NCBI RefSeq assembly: GCF_000785555.1
Contig: NZ_CP009129.1
Coordinates: forward strand, 2,232,001 to 2,296,000
Direction of reading: 5' to 3'
Source: Planococcus sp. PAMC 21323
GTDB taxonomy: Bacteria > Bacillota > Bacilli > Bacillales_A > Planococcaceae
Length of the DNA stretch: 64,000 nt
A program made the position numbers and the translations under genes. Shown piece after piece: positions 8,251-16,651 of the stretch. The notes beneath the pieces are model-generated. The model did not search any database, was not told the origin of the DNA, and was given only the letters and a program-made list of their open reading frames with translations. Each line of letters starts with the position of its first letter. Within the stretch, counting starts at the first letter, position 1.

Positions 8251-9918
8251 TGGACTTACGTGAAACGAATTTTTTTCTTGCCTTTTTGCATGATACATAG
8301 CTAAATCTGCACGCCTCATTAGAGTTGATATGGAAACCTTCTCCTGAGGAGCAATGGCAATCCCCATGCTGATTGAAATTTCGAAAGACAACTCTTGTAC
8401 ATTAATAGGCATTTTCATCGCTCGATAAATAACATCAGTTACTTCTGTTATTTGTTCTTCGCTATCCACATTTGTCAAAAGTATGATAAATTCATCTCCG
8501 CCTAAACGTGAAGCTATATTTTCACCATGCATACAACTGTTTAAACGATGTCCAAATTCCTGAATAACCGCATCTCCAATTTCATGCCCCCACTGATCAT
8601 TGATTTGTTTAAAGTCATCAATATCTAGAATAAGCACTGCCAATCTTGTACGACTTTCTTCGTCCATCTCTAATTTACCAGTGGCATATTCCTGGAAGTA
8701 ACGGCGGTTTGGCAATTCTGTCAAACTATCATAATAAGCAAAATGCTTAAGTTGGTTTTCATAATCTTTTTGAATCGAAATGTCTCTTGCTACAATTACC
8801 ATATGATTAAACTTCTTATCTTCTCCTAATACGGGTTTGCCAGCTAATTCTGTCCATATCCAACCTTTTTCTTTATGCAATAGACGGAGTTGCTCTCGAA
8901 AAGTTGTGCTATTTTTTGCGGCATGATCAAAACTGTCAGCAACTCGTTGTTTGTCTTCGGCATGTATACGAAAATAAGATTTCTTTTGCATAATTGAATC
9001 TGCACTAAAACCAAATATATTTTCGGAAGATGGTGACACATATAAAAATTGTCTATGTTGATCCATCAATACAATAACATCGTGAACGTTTTCAGCAATG
9101 ATCCGAAAATTCTCTTCTCCAACTTCATAAAGGCCAGAGATTTCGTCTACTTCAGTCATATCTTTAGCAATCATATAAAACCCATTAATTACTCCTTTAA
9201 CATTTATCGGAATAAACTTAACTAAACATGAAATTTGAAGTGCTGATTTATTAAGAATTTGAAGACGTTCGTCTTTAATTTCTCCTAATTTCGCCAGTTC
9301 AAAAAAGCCTTTTGCCCGTTCTTGGTCTTCTGCACTAAATAAACGAACAAAATTTTCTCCAATTAACTCTTCCATCAAGAACCCGTTCAATTTAATACTC
9401 GCAGAATTCCCACCTGTAATACGTCCATTAAAGTCTAATGTAAAAATGGCATCCGCGTTGCTATCAAATAAAGACTGGTAACGCGCACTACTTTCTTCTA
9501 AACGGTCGCGTGCTCTTTCACTTTCTAACTTTGCTATTTTTTCACTCGTGATGTTTTTTACTAAACTAACAATATGAGTACATTTTCCAGAACGATCAAA
9601 AAGAGGAGTCATTAAAGTTTCCGAATACAACAACTCACATTCGGTTGAATAAAAAGAATCTTCATAGCTCATACTTTGACTTGTTAAAAATACTTCCTCA
9701 TATTTTTCATGCAGAAATTCTGCTTGCTCTTTAGGATGTGCTTCTTGAAATGTTTTACCAAGTGCATCAGGTGTTAACGAAGTTTTATCGATTACTGCTT
9801 CGTTAAAAAAATCGTATGTGAAAGAACCAACTTCATCAATTTTTATAACGAATACCATTTCTTTAATTCCATCCATTAATATGCGCACATATGATAACGA
9901 AGTTACTTCTTTCTCCAT
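8245..9918 (-). CDS. PAS-domain diguanylate cyclase (GGDEF)
   Basis: About 557 residues. Three PAS/PAC repeats (~10-130, 145-265, 275-390) are followed by a GGDEF domain (~395-557) with DSLTELPNRR at its start and an intact active site RLGGDEF. No EAL or HD-GYP domain follows, so the protein should make c-di-GMP in the cytoplasm in response to a PAS-sensed cue. The RxxD product-inhibition site usually five residues before GGDEF is not present. No membrane helix is seen. I place the start at ATG 9918, seven bases after AGGAGG, rather than at an in-frame ATG 24 bases earlier that lies upstream of that site. It lies upstream of the sensor kinase operon and the polymer genes. Confidence 0.9.
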   Translation of the reverse strand: MEKEVTSLSYVRILMDGIKEMVFVIKIDEVGSFTYDFFNEAVIDKTSLTPDALGKTFQEAHPKEQAEFLHEKYEEVFLTSQSMSYEDSFYSTECELLYSETLMTPLFDRSGKCTHIVSLVKNITSEKIAKLESERARDRLEESSARYQSLFDSNADAIFTLDFNGRITGGNSASIKLNGFLMEELIGENFVRLFSAEDQERAKGFFELAKLGEIKDERLQILNKSALQISCLVKFIPINVKGVINGFYMIAKDMTEVDEISGLYEVGEENFRIIAENVHDVIVLMDQHRQFLYVSPSSENIFGFSADSIMQKKSYFRIHAEDKQRVADSFDHAAKNSTTFREQLRLLHKEKGWIWTELAGKPVLGEDKKFNHMVIVARDISIQKDYENQLKHFAYYDSLTELPNRRYFQEYATGKLEMDEESRTRLAVLILDIDDFKQINDQWGHEIGDAVIQEFGHRLNSCMHGENIASRLGGDEFIILLTNVDSEEQITEVTDVIYRAMKMPINVQELSFEISISMGIAIAPQEKVSISTLMRRADLAMYHAKRQEKNSFHVSPA

Positions 9919-10191
9919 ACTTGGGCCTCCTAAATACTTCAAAATTTCTAATTCCTTAGAATTATCTTTTAATAGTATAACAGAATATAATCTTATCAGA
10001 ACCTTTAGTCCTTATATAATTCTTTTAAATTCATAAAAAGCAGTTTAATTGTATTATAAAATAAATAAAATATGCGGATTTATATCAAAAAATCTATATT
10101 ATGCGACATATTTATTTGTTTATAAGACAAGTTGAACTTTCTGTCATTGGTCACGCTGATTGTCTATAATAAAGTAAAAAGGGGAAAAATT

Positions 10192-10950
10192 ATGTGCTTA
10201 ATAAACCTGCAATTCCGAAATCACCCTCGCTATAAATTAATCATCGCTGCTAATCGGGATGAATTTTATAGTCGTCCCGCTGCACCTGCTCAGTTTTGGA
10301 ACGATGAACCATCCATACTCGCTGGCCGGGATTTGACACAAATGGGAACGTGGCTAGGTGTGACAAAGCAGGGGCGCATTGCCGCTTTAACAAATTTTAG
10401 AGATCCGACAAATTTAGAGGCAGGCTCGTTATCTAGAGGAGCTGTCGTGAAAGATTTTTTAGCTTCTACAAGTTCACCAGAAGATTACTTACAGTCGATT
10501 AATCCTGAGCAATATGCTGGATTTAACCTGATTGTCGGAGATGCTGAAAAATTAGTTTATTACAACAATATTCAAAATGAATTTTATACAATCCCTCCTG
10601 GTACGCATGGTCTCAGCAACCATTTTTTGAATACCCCATGGCCAAAGGTAACAAGAGGAAAAGAAAACCTTGCTTCCTATATGGCACAAACAGAAGAAGC
10701 GGATTTAGAAGAACTTTTTGGAATTTTATCAAATGCTGATCATGCACAAGACTCCCACCTTCCGAACACAGGTGTTGGCTTGGATTTAGAACGGATGTTG
10801 TCTCCTATTTTTATTAAGACTCCCGATTACGGAACACGTTCTGCGACGATTGTTTTAATTTCACACGATAATATACTAACCTTCGCCGAAAGAAATTTTG
10901 AAAAAGGGCTGTTTAAAGAAGACATCGTATATGATTTTAAAATCAAATGA
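10192..10950 (+). CDS. NRDE (TANGO2-type) family protein
   Basis: 252 residues. It begins MCLI and contains the family signature AANRDEFYSRP near residue 20 and MGTWLGVTKQGRIAALTNFR soon after, followed by an Ntn-hydrolase-like fold. TANGO2 relatives in eukaryotes affect secretion and heme handling, but the bacterial role is unsettled, so I give none. Start ATG 10192 is supported by AAAAGGGGAAAA. A TATAAT at 10165-10170 may be its -10, though the matching -35 is poor. It is transcribed alone and converges on the GNAT gene through a shared terminator. Confidence 0.85.
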   Translation: MCLINLQFRNHPRYKLIIAANRDEFYSRPAAPAQFWNDEPSILAGRDLTQMGTWLGVTKQGRIAALTNFRDPTNLEAGSLSRGAVVKDFLASTSSPEDYLQSINPEQYAGFNLIVGDAEKLVYYNNIQNEFYTIPPGTHGLSNHFLNTPWPKVTRGKENLASYMAQTEEADLEELFGILSNADHAQDSHLPNTGVGLDLERMLSPIFIKTPDYGTRSATIVLISHDNILTFAERNFEKGLFKEDIVYDFKIK

Positions 10951-10954
10951 CAAA

Positions 10955-10996
10955 AAATAAGAGCAACCCAATCATTTGATTGGGTTGCTCTTATTT
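10955..10996. terminator. Bidirectional terminator between convergent genes
   Basis: A near-perfect stem of about 19 bp (AATAAGAGCAACCCAATCA and its complement) with a two-base loop is flanked by A-rich and T-rich runs, so it can stop transcription from both sides. It overlaps the stop codon of the minus-strand GNAT gene. Confidence 0.88.
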
Positions 10997-11410
10997 CAAC
11001 TCTTTGTACATATAATAATGCGTATATCCTTTCGGAAAATCTTCTAATTTACCCATCTCCATAAATCCCAATCGCTTATAAAATTCTGGTGCTTGAAAGC
11101 TGAAGGTCTCTAATCGAATAAAACGACATTCTTTCTTAATTGCCAATGCTTCAGCTTCCTGGATTAATTGCTGTCCTTTTCCTAATCCACGTAACGATTC
11201 ATCTACCCATAAAATATCAATAAAAAAGCATTCCCAATCGATATGACCGACAAGTCCAGCAAGTATCGTTCCTTCGTCATTTTTTATCATGAGGTTAACT
11301 TTTTCTTCTTCTGTGTAATCCACTAGACTTTTATTGTGCTTTATTAATTGATACTTTAGGAAATATGTCTCTTCTTCTTGATATCCTGTATGTATTGTTA
11401 AGTTGGTCAT
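10991..11410 (-). CDS. GNAT-family N-acetyltransferase
   Basis: 139 residues. The acetyl-CoA binding motif appears as LRGLGKGQQLIQEAE (matching the R/Q-x-x-G-x-G/A pattern), followed by the typical FYKRLGFMEMGKLEDFP C-terminal strand. The substrate cannot be told from sequence. ATG 11410 is favoured over GTG 11419 because AGAGGTG is well spaced for it and overlaps the GTG. It is a single gene, convergent with the NRDE gene. Confidence 0.85.
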   Translation of the reverse strand: MTNLTIHTGYQEEETYFLKYQLIKHNKSLVDYTEEEKVNLMIKNDEGTILAGLVGHIDWECFFIDILWVDESLRGLGKGQQLIQEAEALAIKKECRFIRLETFSFQAPEFYKRLGFMEMGKLEDFPKGYTHYYMYKELK

Positions 11411-11550
11411 TTTAATCACCTCTTTATTATAATTGGCGTTTCTATTTGTAAGTATACCTTGCTTGCCTCGTAATATTCTATGTAATAACTGGATTTTTGG
11501 AATGTACGACGGGAAGAAAGGGTATACGTAAAAGAAGGAGTTGAAATTGC

Positions 11551-12423
11551 ATGAAACTTGGTTATGCTTGCATGAACACAGAATTAAAAACCGTATTTAA
11601 AACATTGCGCGTAGCGACTGCAGAAGCAGAAGGTACTGACAAGATAAAGGAACTCACATTAAAAAATTTAAAAACTACACTTGACGTAGTTCATTGGAAT
11701 TTGGAACACGCTATTTACTTTTACCGTGCTTCTAGTTCGATCGTTCCACTTTCTACACATCCGATTAACGACTGGATATGGTGGGAAGACCCCGATGTGT
11801 TGGCAATCACAGAAGAGATTAAAGCGTTTGTCGAAAAGCATAATATGCGAATTTCTGTTCACCCTGGTCAATACACAGTCATCAATTCACCCAAACCTGA
11901 AGTTGTCCTAAAATCAATTGAAGATTTAGAGTATCACGATAAACTCATCCAACTACTTGGTGGTACCGACATTATTCTTCATACAGGCGGCGCATATGGT
12001 GATAAAGACACAGCAAAACAACGATTTGCCGATGTTTACTTAGAACTTTCACCAAGCATACGACAGCGATTACGTTTAGAAAATGACGATAAAACATATA
12101 CGATTCGAGACGTTTTGGATGTCCATCGTCTTTGTAACGTACCCATTTGCTTTGATATTCATCATCATAATTGCAATAACGATGGTGAATCTATAGATTA
12201 CGCTGAAATTCTTAAAACCTGGGAAGGCTATGGCAAACCCAAAGTCCATATTAGTACCGGAAAAGAAGGCTTTACAGATCTACGTCATCATAACTTAGTA
12301 TCTGAAACTGACTTCCAAGAATTATTGCTTCTATTAAACGGCATCGATGTCGACATTATGTTCGAAGCCAAATTAAAAGAACAATCTGTTCTTCCTTTTG
12401 TTCATCAACTAGCAAACAAATAA
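11551..12423 (+). CDS. uvsE: UV DNA damage endonuclease UvsE
   Basis: 290 residues, the usual length for bacterial UvsE. It has the N-terminal LGYACMN, then HPGQYTVINSP, LHTGGAYGDKDTA, LENDDKTYT and FDIHHHNCN, which hold the metal-binding His/Glu/Asp residues of the TIM-barrel endonuclease family. The enzyme nicks DNA 5' of UV photoproducts and abasic sites and feeds an alternative excision repair path. Start ATG 11551 follows AAGGAG. It is transcribed alone. Such genes are common in spore-formers and UV-exposed bacteria. Confidence 0.93.
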   Translation: MKLGYACMNTELKTVFKTLRVATAEAEGTDKIKELTLKNLKTTLDVVHWNLEHAIYFYRASSSIVPLSTHPINDWIWWEDPDVLAITEEIKAFVEKHNMRISVHPGQYTVINSPKPEVVLKSIEDLEYHDKLIQLLGGTDIILHTGGAYGDKDTAKQRFADVYLELSPSIRQRLRLENDDKTYTIRDVLDVHRLCNVPICFDIHHHNCNNDGESIDYAEILKTWEGYGKPKVHISTGKEGFTDLRHHNLVSETDFQELLLLLNGIDVDIMFEAKLKEQSVLPFVHQLANK

Positions 12424-12458
12424 AAGCAGCGCCCTCTCTTAAGGGTGCTGCTTTTTAA
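12423..12458. terminator. Bidirectional terminator after uvsE
   Basis: AAAAGCAGC-CCCT, a six-base loop, and AGGG-GCTGCTTTT form a stem with one internal mismatch; A and T runs on either side let it serve both uvsE (plus) and the sensor kinase (minus), whose last codon it touches. Confidence 0.8.
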
Positions 12459-13786
12459 CTTCTGTGAGAAGGGAATTCCAAAATAAATTCGGTTCCTCTG
12501 TCTTTTTCTGAATCCACAAGAATTTGACCGTTCATCTGACTAACAATGCTATACGTGACCATCATGCCGAGTCCTGTTCCTTTAACTTTACTCGAGAAAT
12601 AAGGCTCTCCCAAACGTCGTACTTCTTCTTTTGTCATGCCTATTCCTTTATCAATAACGTGTACACTTACTTTTGTAGAAGTCGATTTAACAGCAATAGC
12701 CAACTTCCCGCCACGTGGCATCGCTTCAATGCCATTACGAATGATGTTAACTAATGCTTGTTGGAATTTATGACGATCCATTAAAATAGCTGTTGTTTCA
12801 TCCATTTCTGTAATATGCATTTCTACATCTTTTACCTTTGCGTATGGCATCATAATTTTTATCACATGAAGAACTTCATTAGAAACAGCAAAGGCTTCTA
12901 GTTGTCCATAGGTAGGCTTCGCATAAACAAGGTAATCATCGATTAAATCTTCCGCAGACTCAATTTCTGTTAAAACCATATCGTGGAACTCGATTTGCTT
13001 GTCGCGACTATAGTCGTATTCTTTCATCAATTGAACAAAGCCTTTAATACTTTGAAGCGGATTTCGCAATTCATGAGAAACTGCTGCTGCAAAATGACTA
13101 ACCGTTTCCATTTTTTCATGCTTCAACAGGGAATTGTACATATATTCTTGGCGCTGTATATGTTCAATCAGCAAAGCCGTTAAAGCAATAACCCCTCCTT
13201 GATTGAGCATCAACATGATCCATATTCCAATAATGTCATGAACCGGATCTCCAAAAATGAAGTAACCCGCAAACATATTAAATAACAGTGAGATAATCGA
13301 AATACTAAAAACCAAACTAACTTTCTTTAGTCGATTAATGCGCATATACATTGGACGCAAAAACGGAACACAAACTGCGACTAGAAATTGATTGAGTATG
13401 GCAATATACATTCCATCTCCACCAATAAGTATGCGGCTAATAGCTGCCACTAAAAATAAAATAGCTGATACAAGTGGTCCTCCGTAAAGCGCTCCCAAAA
13501 TCATAGGTACTTGACGGAGGTCAAAAATATAATCCTCTGAAACTACTTGATAAGGAAATACCATGCAAAGGACGATTGAAATTGAAAATAGTAAAGTTAA
13601 AATAAGTCGATGACTAACAAAGAAGTTTCGTTGGCCCGTTGTCGTCAACATCTGATATACAATAATCGGGAATATGATGAAGAAGATATTATTAATCATG
13701 CCTGTCATCATTGCTTCCAAATTTACCATCTCCACTTCTGTCCATTCGTAATTATTAGTATACATTTCCCGTTTGTTCTCTACCAT
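12455..13786 (-). CDS. Membrane sensor histidine kinase, KinB/LytS-like 5TM sensor
   Basis: 443 residues. After a short N-terminus come five to six membrane helices (~25-205) of the LytS 5TM type, including DLRQVPMILGALYGGP, as in sporulation kinase KinB. Next is a HisKA domain with His in SHELRNPLQSIKGF (~240) and a HATPase domain with NIIRNGIEAM, DKGIGM and GTGLGM. All catalytic boxes are intact. It starts six bases after the sigma factor gene ends, so the two are an operon. The start is uncertain: ATG 13786 has only AAGAAG in front; an ATG at 13729 would leave the shorter N-terminus typical of KinB. No response regulator is adjacent, so it may feed a phosphorelay (inference). Confidence 0.88.
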   Translation of the reverse strand: MVENKREMYTNNYEWTEVEMVNLEAMMTGMINNIFFIIFPIIVYQMLTTTGQRNFFVSHRLILTLLFSISIVLCMVFPYQVVSEDYIFDLRQVPMILGALYGGPLVSAILFLVAAISRILIGGDGMYIAILNQFLVAVCVPFLRPMYMRINRLKKVSLVFSISIISLLFNMFAGYFIFGDPVHDIIGIWIMLMLNQGGVIALTALLIEHIQRQEYMYNSLLKHEKMETVSHFAAAVSHELRNPLQSIKGFVQLMKEYDYSRDKQIEFHDMVLTEIESAEDLIDDYLVYAKPTYGQLEAFAVSNEVLHVIKIMMPYAKVKDVEMHITEMDETTAILMDRHKFQQALVNIIRNGIEAMPRGGKLAIAVKSTSTKVSVHVIDKGIGMTKEEVRRLGEPYFSSKVKGTGLGMMVTYSIVSQMNGQILVDSEKDRGTEFILEFPSHRS

Positions 13787-13792
13787 CGTTAT

Positions 13793-14275
13793 TTACTTCT
13801 TATAAGGATGAGGTGTTCTAGCTCTCAATTTGTTTACCAATCGCTCACGCCTTTTTTTCATTCCTGCTATCGAAATATTTTCAGTATGAGCTAGTTCGGT
13901 CAAACTATACCCTTTCACATAAAAAGCATCTAAAAGCCATTTTTCATGATCATTTAATGCACTCACTTCCACCCAATCCGGTAAACTATTTTCACTGTCT
14001 ACTATAATGTCTTCTTGTATATCTGGACTAAGCAGATTTGTTTGTTCATTTCGTTTTGTATCTCGCTTTAATTCATCTAGCATTGCTCCTTGAATACTAC
14101 GATATGCAAAAGGAGTAAAATTTCCTTTTGCATCATCGAAACGTTGCCAAGCCTGCCATAAGGCAATATTGCCAATTTGACGAAACGTATCAAAGTCACG
14201 GTAAATATGAAGCTTACGAATAATCGCTGAAATCATGGGAGCATATTGGTTTGCTACTTCTTCAAAGTTTTTCAA
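13793..14275 (-). CDS. Sigma-70 family RNA polymerase sigma factor
   Basis: 160 residues, with only regions 2 and 4. Region 2 spans ~3-85 and includes FRQIGNIALWQAWQRFD and FAYRSIQGAMLDELKR; region 4 (~105-150) has an HTH-like YSLTELAHTENISIAGMKKR. The size and layout are closest to small sigma factors of the SigH/ComX kind found in staphylococci and other Firmicutes. I see no anti-sigma gene. The start is TTG 14275, with GAAGGAT upstream. It lies divergent from comK and upstream of the KinB-like kinase in one operon, which suggests a regulatory tie to competence or sporulation (inference). Confidence 0.82.
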   Translation of the reverse strand: MKNFEEVANQYAPMISAIIRKLHIYRDFDTFRQIGNIALWQAWQRFDDAKGNFTPFAYRSIQGAMLDELKRDTKRNEQTNLLSPDIQEDIIVDSENSLPDWVEVSALNDHEKWLLDAFYVKGYSLTELAHTENISIAGMKKRRERLVNKLRARTPHPYKK

Positions 14276-14513
14276 TTTCTTATCCTTCTGAACGTTCGTT
14301 GATTCCCGGGTATGTACAGAATAAAAGATGGAACTGTTACAAGCTAATTGGTCATTTCCTTGTTTACGCTGCCATACCTTTCGTTTCTCTTTACTAAACA
14401 GATCGTTTTCACCATTAAATCGTCAGAACAATGCATATTTTCTAAAAATAGATTGTCACGTAAAGTCGAAGGTGGTAAAATTTTCATGTGTTTAGAAAGG
14501 GGAGCTTTAGAAA

Positions 14514-14984
14514 GTGGAGAATTATGATGACAATTTACTTGATCGATCGGTGTTATTTGTAGAAAATTATTTTGAAAAAGATAAAAAATCTGAAATCACG
14601 ACCAAAGATGGTGTATTTTATTCTCGTCATTCTGTTCTGACATTAATCGATAAAACGTGTATGATGTTCGCATCCACTTATGAAGGTCGTGTAAAAGCAA
14701 CACGACATAACCTGAAGCAACATAAGAAAACAACACTGCTCATCTCAGAAGATGGATTGGCTGCTTATCCCACAAAGTCTCCAGACCATCCAGACTGTGT
14801 ATGGATCTTCAATCATCATTACCGCCTCGAAACGATCGCTCCGAACAGGACCCGCATCTTCTTTGATGAGTTCAAGGTCTCGACAGAAGTCAACGTTTCA
14901 ATTGGCATCTTGCAAAAACAGCGAAGCCGTATGTACGAAATGATTTATTATTATTCTAACGTCCGTGAAAAGCACAAATCTTAA
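14514..14984 (+). CDS. comK: ComK-family competence transcription factor
   Basis: 156 residues against 192 for B. subtilis ComK. The core aligns well from memory: GVFYSRHSVLTLIDKTC corresponds to ComK's CVFY...IVDRSC, FASTYEGR to FGSSYAGR, YPTKSPDHPDCVWI to FPTLSSTRPQCGWI. The C-terminal tail of the B. subtilis protein is shortened. ComK activates DNA uptake genes by binding paired AT-boxes. Start GTG 14514 follows AAGGGGAG with ten-base spacing. I did not find a convincing ComK box pair in its own upstream region. A strong terminator follows. It is divergent from the sigma factor gene. Confidence 0.85.
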   Translation: MENYDDNLLDRSVLFVENYFEKDKKSEITTKDGVFYSRHSVLTLIDKTCMMFASTYEGRVKATRHNLKQHKKTTLLISEDGLAAYPTKSPDHPDCVWIFNHHYRLETIAPNRTRIFFDEFKVSTEVNVSIGILQKQRSRMYEMIYYYSNVREKHKS

Positions 14985-14994
14985 CTGAAATCGC

Positions 14995-15047
14995 AAAGAC
15001 ACCTCTCTCTGTACTGGTTCTAGCCCAATACAGAGAGAGGTGTCTTT
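14995..15047. terminator. Bidirectional terminator after comK
   Basis: AAGACACCTCTCTCTGTA pairs perfectly with its complement across a 15-base loop; flanking A and T runs allow it to serve comK and the convergent GyrI-like gene. Confidence 0.88.
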
Positions 15048-15054
15048 TCATTTT

Positions 15055-15576
15055 TTACGCCGCGTCGTCCCCTAGCAATAAAAATGCAATTCGAATAGCC
15101 CAATTGTTTAAATCTTTTTCTGTCTCAAAGTCATTCACGTAAAACTCAAAGCGCCCGTTCCAAATTTCCGCTTCTCCTTCCCAGCGTTTATCGATATCCA
15201 ACCCTTCCTCCATAGTCCACTGCTCTAAAGCTTCGAGGGACTTCTCCAAATTCTCAGGATGACCCTTATGCATAGCGGTTGCGTATGAACCTCCTGGTAT
15301 ATAACCAACCACTACACGTCTGTCGCCAGCGATCATGCGTTTAACTGGTACACCCACTTCCATTTTGTACTTGCCTTCTGAATCCCCCATACACCAATAG
15401 CGAAAAAATGGTGCACCTGCTGGTTTAATATTTTGTGATTTCAACCACTCAAACAATTCTCCTACAAGCCCATTAACTTCTTCCCATTCTGACAAGCCTG
15501 CTAACACGGAAATTCCGACGTAAGGTTGCTCTGTCCGCTCTTCAACTAATGGCTCACTAATGTATTTCTGTAGCAT
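15055..15576 (-). CDS. GyrI-like / AraC-effector-binding domain protein
   Basis: 173 residues forming a single GyrI-like small-molecule-binding domain: an N-terminal strand QPYVGISVLAGLSEW, central FFRYWCMG and VGVPVKR, and a strand VVVGYIPGGSYATAMHKGHPENL typical of the family. No DNA-binding domain is attached, so it is a stand-alone ligand-binding protein, as in SbmC or YtkR-type relatives. The ligand is unknown. I chose ATG 15576 because GAGGAGAGGG lies a few bases upstream; a longer frame from 15633 would place that site inside the gene. Confidence 0.8.
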   Translation of the reverse strand: MLQKYISEPLVEERTEQPYVGISVLAGLSEWEEVNGLVGELFEWLKSQNIKPAGAPFFRYWCMGDSEGKYKMEVGVPVKRMIAGDRRVVVGYIPGGSYATAMHKGHPENLEKSLEALEQWTMEEGLDIDKRWEGEAEIWNGRFEFYVNDFETEKDLNNWAIRIAFLLLGDDAA

Positions 15577-15732
15577 CCGACCCTCTCCTCTATAAACGAT
15601 TAAAGGTACTTTCTTCTCTTCTATACCCACCATAATAGGCTTTTCAATCGCTCGTAGCGAAATTTAGAGTGAATACAGTTCACAAAGCACAAAAATCACT
15701 AAATAACTTACTTGAAAACGAAGACTTTCAAA

Positions 15733-15759
15733 TTGACTTTATACCTATTTCTCTATAAT
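15733..15759 (+). promoter_or_regulatory. Candidate promoter of the TetR-RND operon
   Basis: TTGACT at 15733-15738 and TATAAT at 15754-15759 are near-consensus, but the 15-base spacer is short, so activity may be weak or conditional. The site lies 58 bases before the TetR start and just upstream of the inverted repeat at 15771-15805. Confidence 0.5.
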
Positions 15760-15770
15760 CTAAGAAAGTT

Positions 15771-15805
15771 GACCGATGAGTCACTTAAAGTGACCGAGCG
15801 GTTTA
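15771..15805. promoter_or_regulatory. Inverted repeat, likely TetR operator
   Basis: GTCACTT-A-AAGTGAC (15780-15794) is a perfect palindrome around one base. It is flanked by two direct copies of GACCGA/GACCGAG (15771 and 15793), the second forming an imperfect palindrome ACCG-AG-CGGT. It lies between the candidate -10 and the TetR start, where autorepression would act. Operator identity is inference from position and symmetry. Confidence 0.55.
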
Positions 15806-15816
15806 AGGAGGATTTA

Positions 15817-16635
15817 ATGAACAAACGATCAGAGTTAATGAAACAAGCCGTACAGTTATTTTCTTTAAAAGGTTTTCACCAAACCTCGGTTCAAGAAATA
15901 GCAGAAGCCACAGGAATTTCGAAAGGTGCTTTTTATAAACATTTCGAATCAAAGGAAATTCTTTTTATCGAGATTTTAAAACAACATCATCAAGAGATTA
16001 TGACAGAGATCTCTAATGCACAGTCGACTATCGATGATGACAATAAAGACATCTTCAGAAAAAAACTAGCCATCGAAATTGAGCGAACACTTTCCAATCA
16101 TGAGTTTTTCATGATGGTATTCAAAGATTTTACACTCACTGAAAGTGAAACGTTAAAAGAAGTTTTCATGGAACTTAGACAGTCGACAATTATGCTACAT
16201 AAAACAATTTTATTAGACACTTATGGAGTAGAGATCGAGCCGTTTTTACCGGATTTGGTCGCAATTCTCGAAGGCTTGATGCAACAATACATTTTTGTTC
16301 TAGTATTTGAAGAAAAACAAGTATCTACCTCGAAACTTGTCAATTTCATCACGGCTACGATTGATGCTGTTGTTCAAAATTTAGAGATGATGGAACCCGT
16401 CTTAAATGAGGCTCGTTCGCCAATCGCAACAATCGAAGAAGGCTTTCAGCAAATTGCTTATAAGATTAAAGCTACCGATACTAATCAAGAAAAACTATTG
16501 GCGTCCCTTAATTTATTGAAAGAGCAAGTCCAACAAGACAACCCTCAAGAGTTTTTAATCGAAGCTTTATTGATTTATTTAAAGCAGTTTTCGTTTATTA
16601 AAAACGAAGTCATCTATTTAGAAAATTTCATCTAA
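15817..16635 (+). CDS. TetR/AcrR-family transcriptional regulator
   Basis: 272 residues, longer than the usual ~200. The N-terminal HTH is typical: LFSLKGFHQTSVQEIAEA, TGISKGAFYKHFESKE. The central ligand-binding region follows, then an extra C-terminal helical section of about 70 residues. Start ATG 15817 follows AAGGAGG; an earlier in-frame ATG at 15712 lies upstream of the promoter and operator and is not used. It is followed 16 bases later by the RND pump gene, so the two are an operon, and it very likely represses both via the inverted repeat upstream. The organisation matches the regulator-SwrC pairs seen in Bacillus. Confidence 0.9.
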   Translation: MNKRSELMKQAVQLFSLKGFHQTSVQEIAEATGISKGAFYKHFESKEILFIEILKQHHQEIMTEISNAQSTIDDDNKDIFRKKLAIEIERTLSNHEFFMMVFKDFTLTESETLKEVFMELRQSTIMLHKTILLDTYGVEIEPFLPDLVAILEGLMQQYIFVLVFEEKQVSTSKLVNFITATIDAVVQNLEMMEPVLNEARSPIATIEEGFQQIAYKIKATDTNQEKLLASLNLLKEQVQQDNPQEFLIEALLIYLKQFSFIKNEVIYLENFI

Positions 16636-16651
16636 AAAAGGAGCAAATAAC

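Noticed and set aside
10132-10137. TTGAAC as -35 for the NRDE gene
   Set aside because: It is 27 bases from the TATAAT at 10165, too far for a sigma-A promoter.
14380-14500. ComK AT-boxes (AAAA-N5-TTTT pairs) upstream of comK
   Set aside because: Only AAA-N7-TTTT and loose A/T runs were found; no correctly spaced pair.
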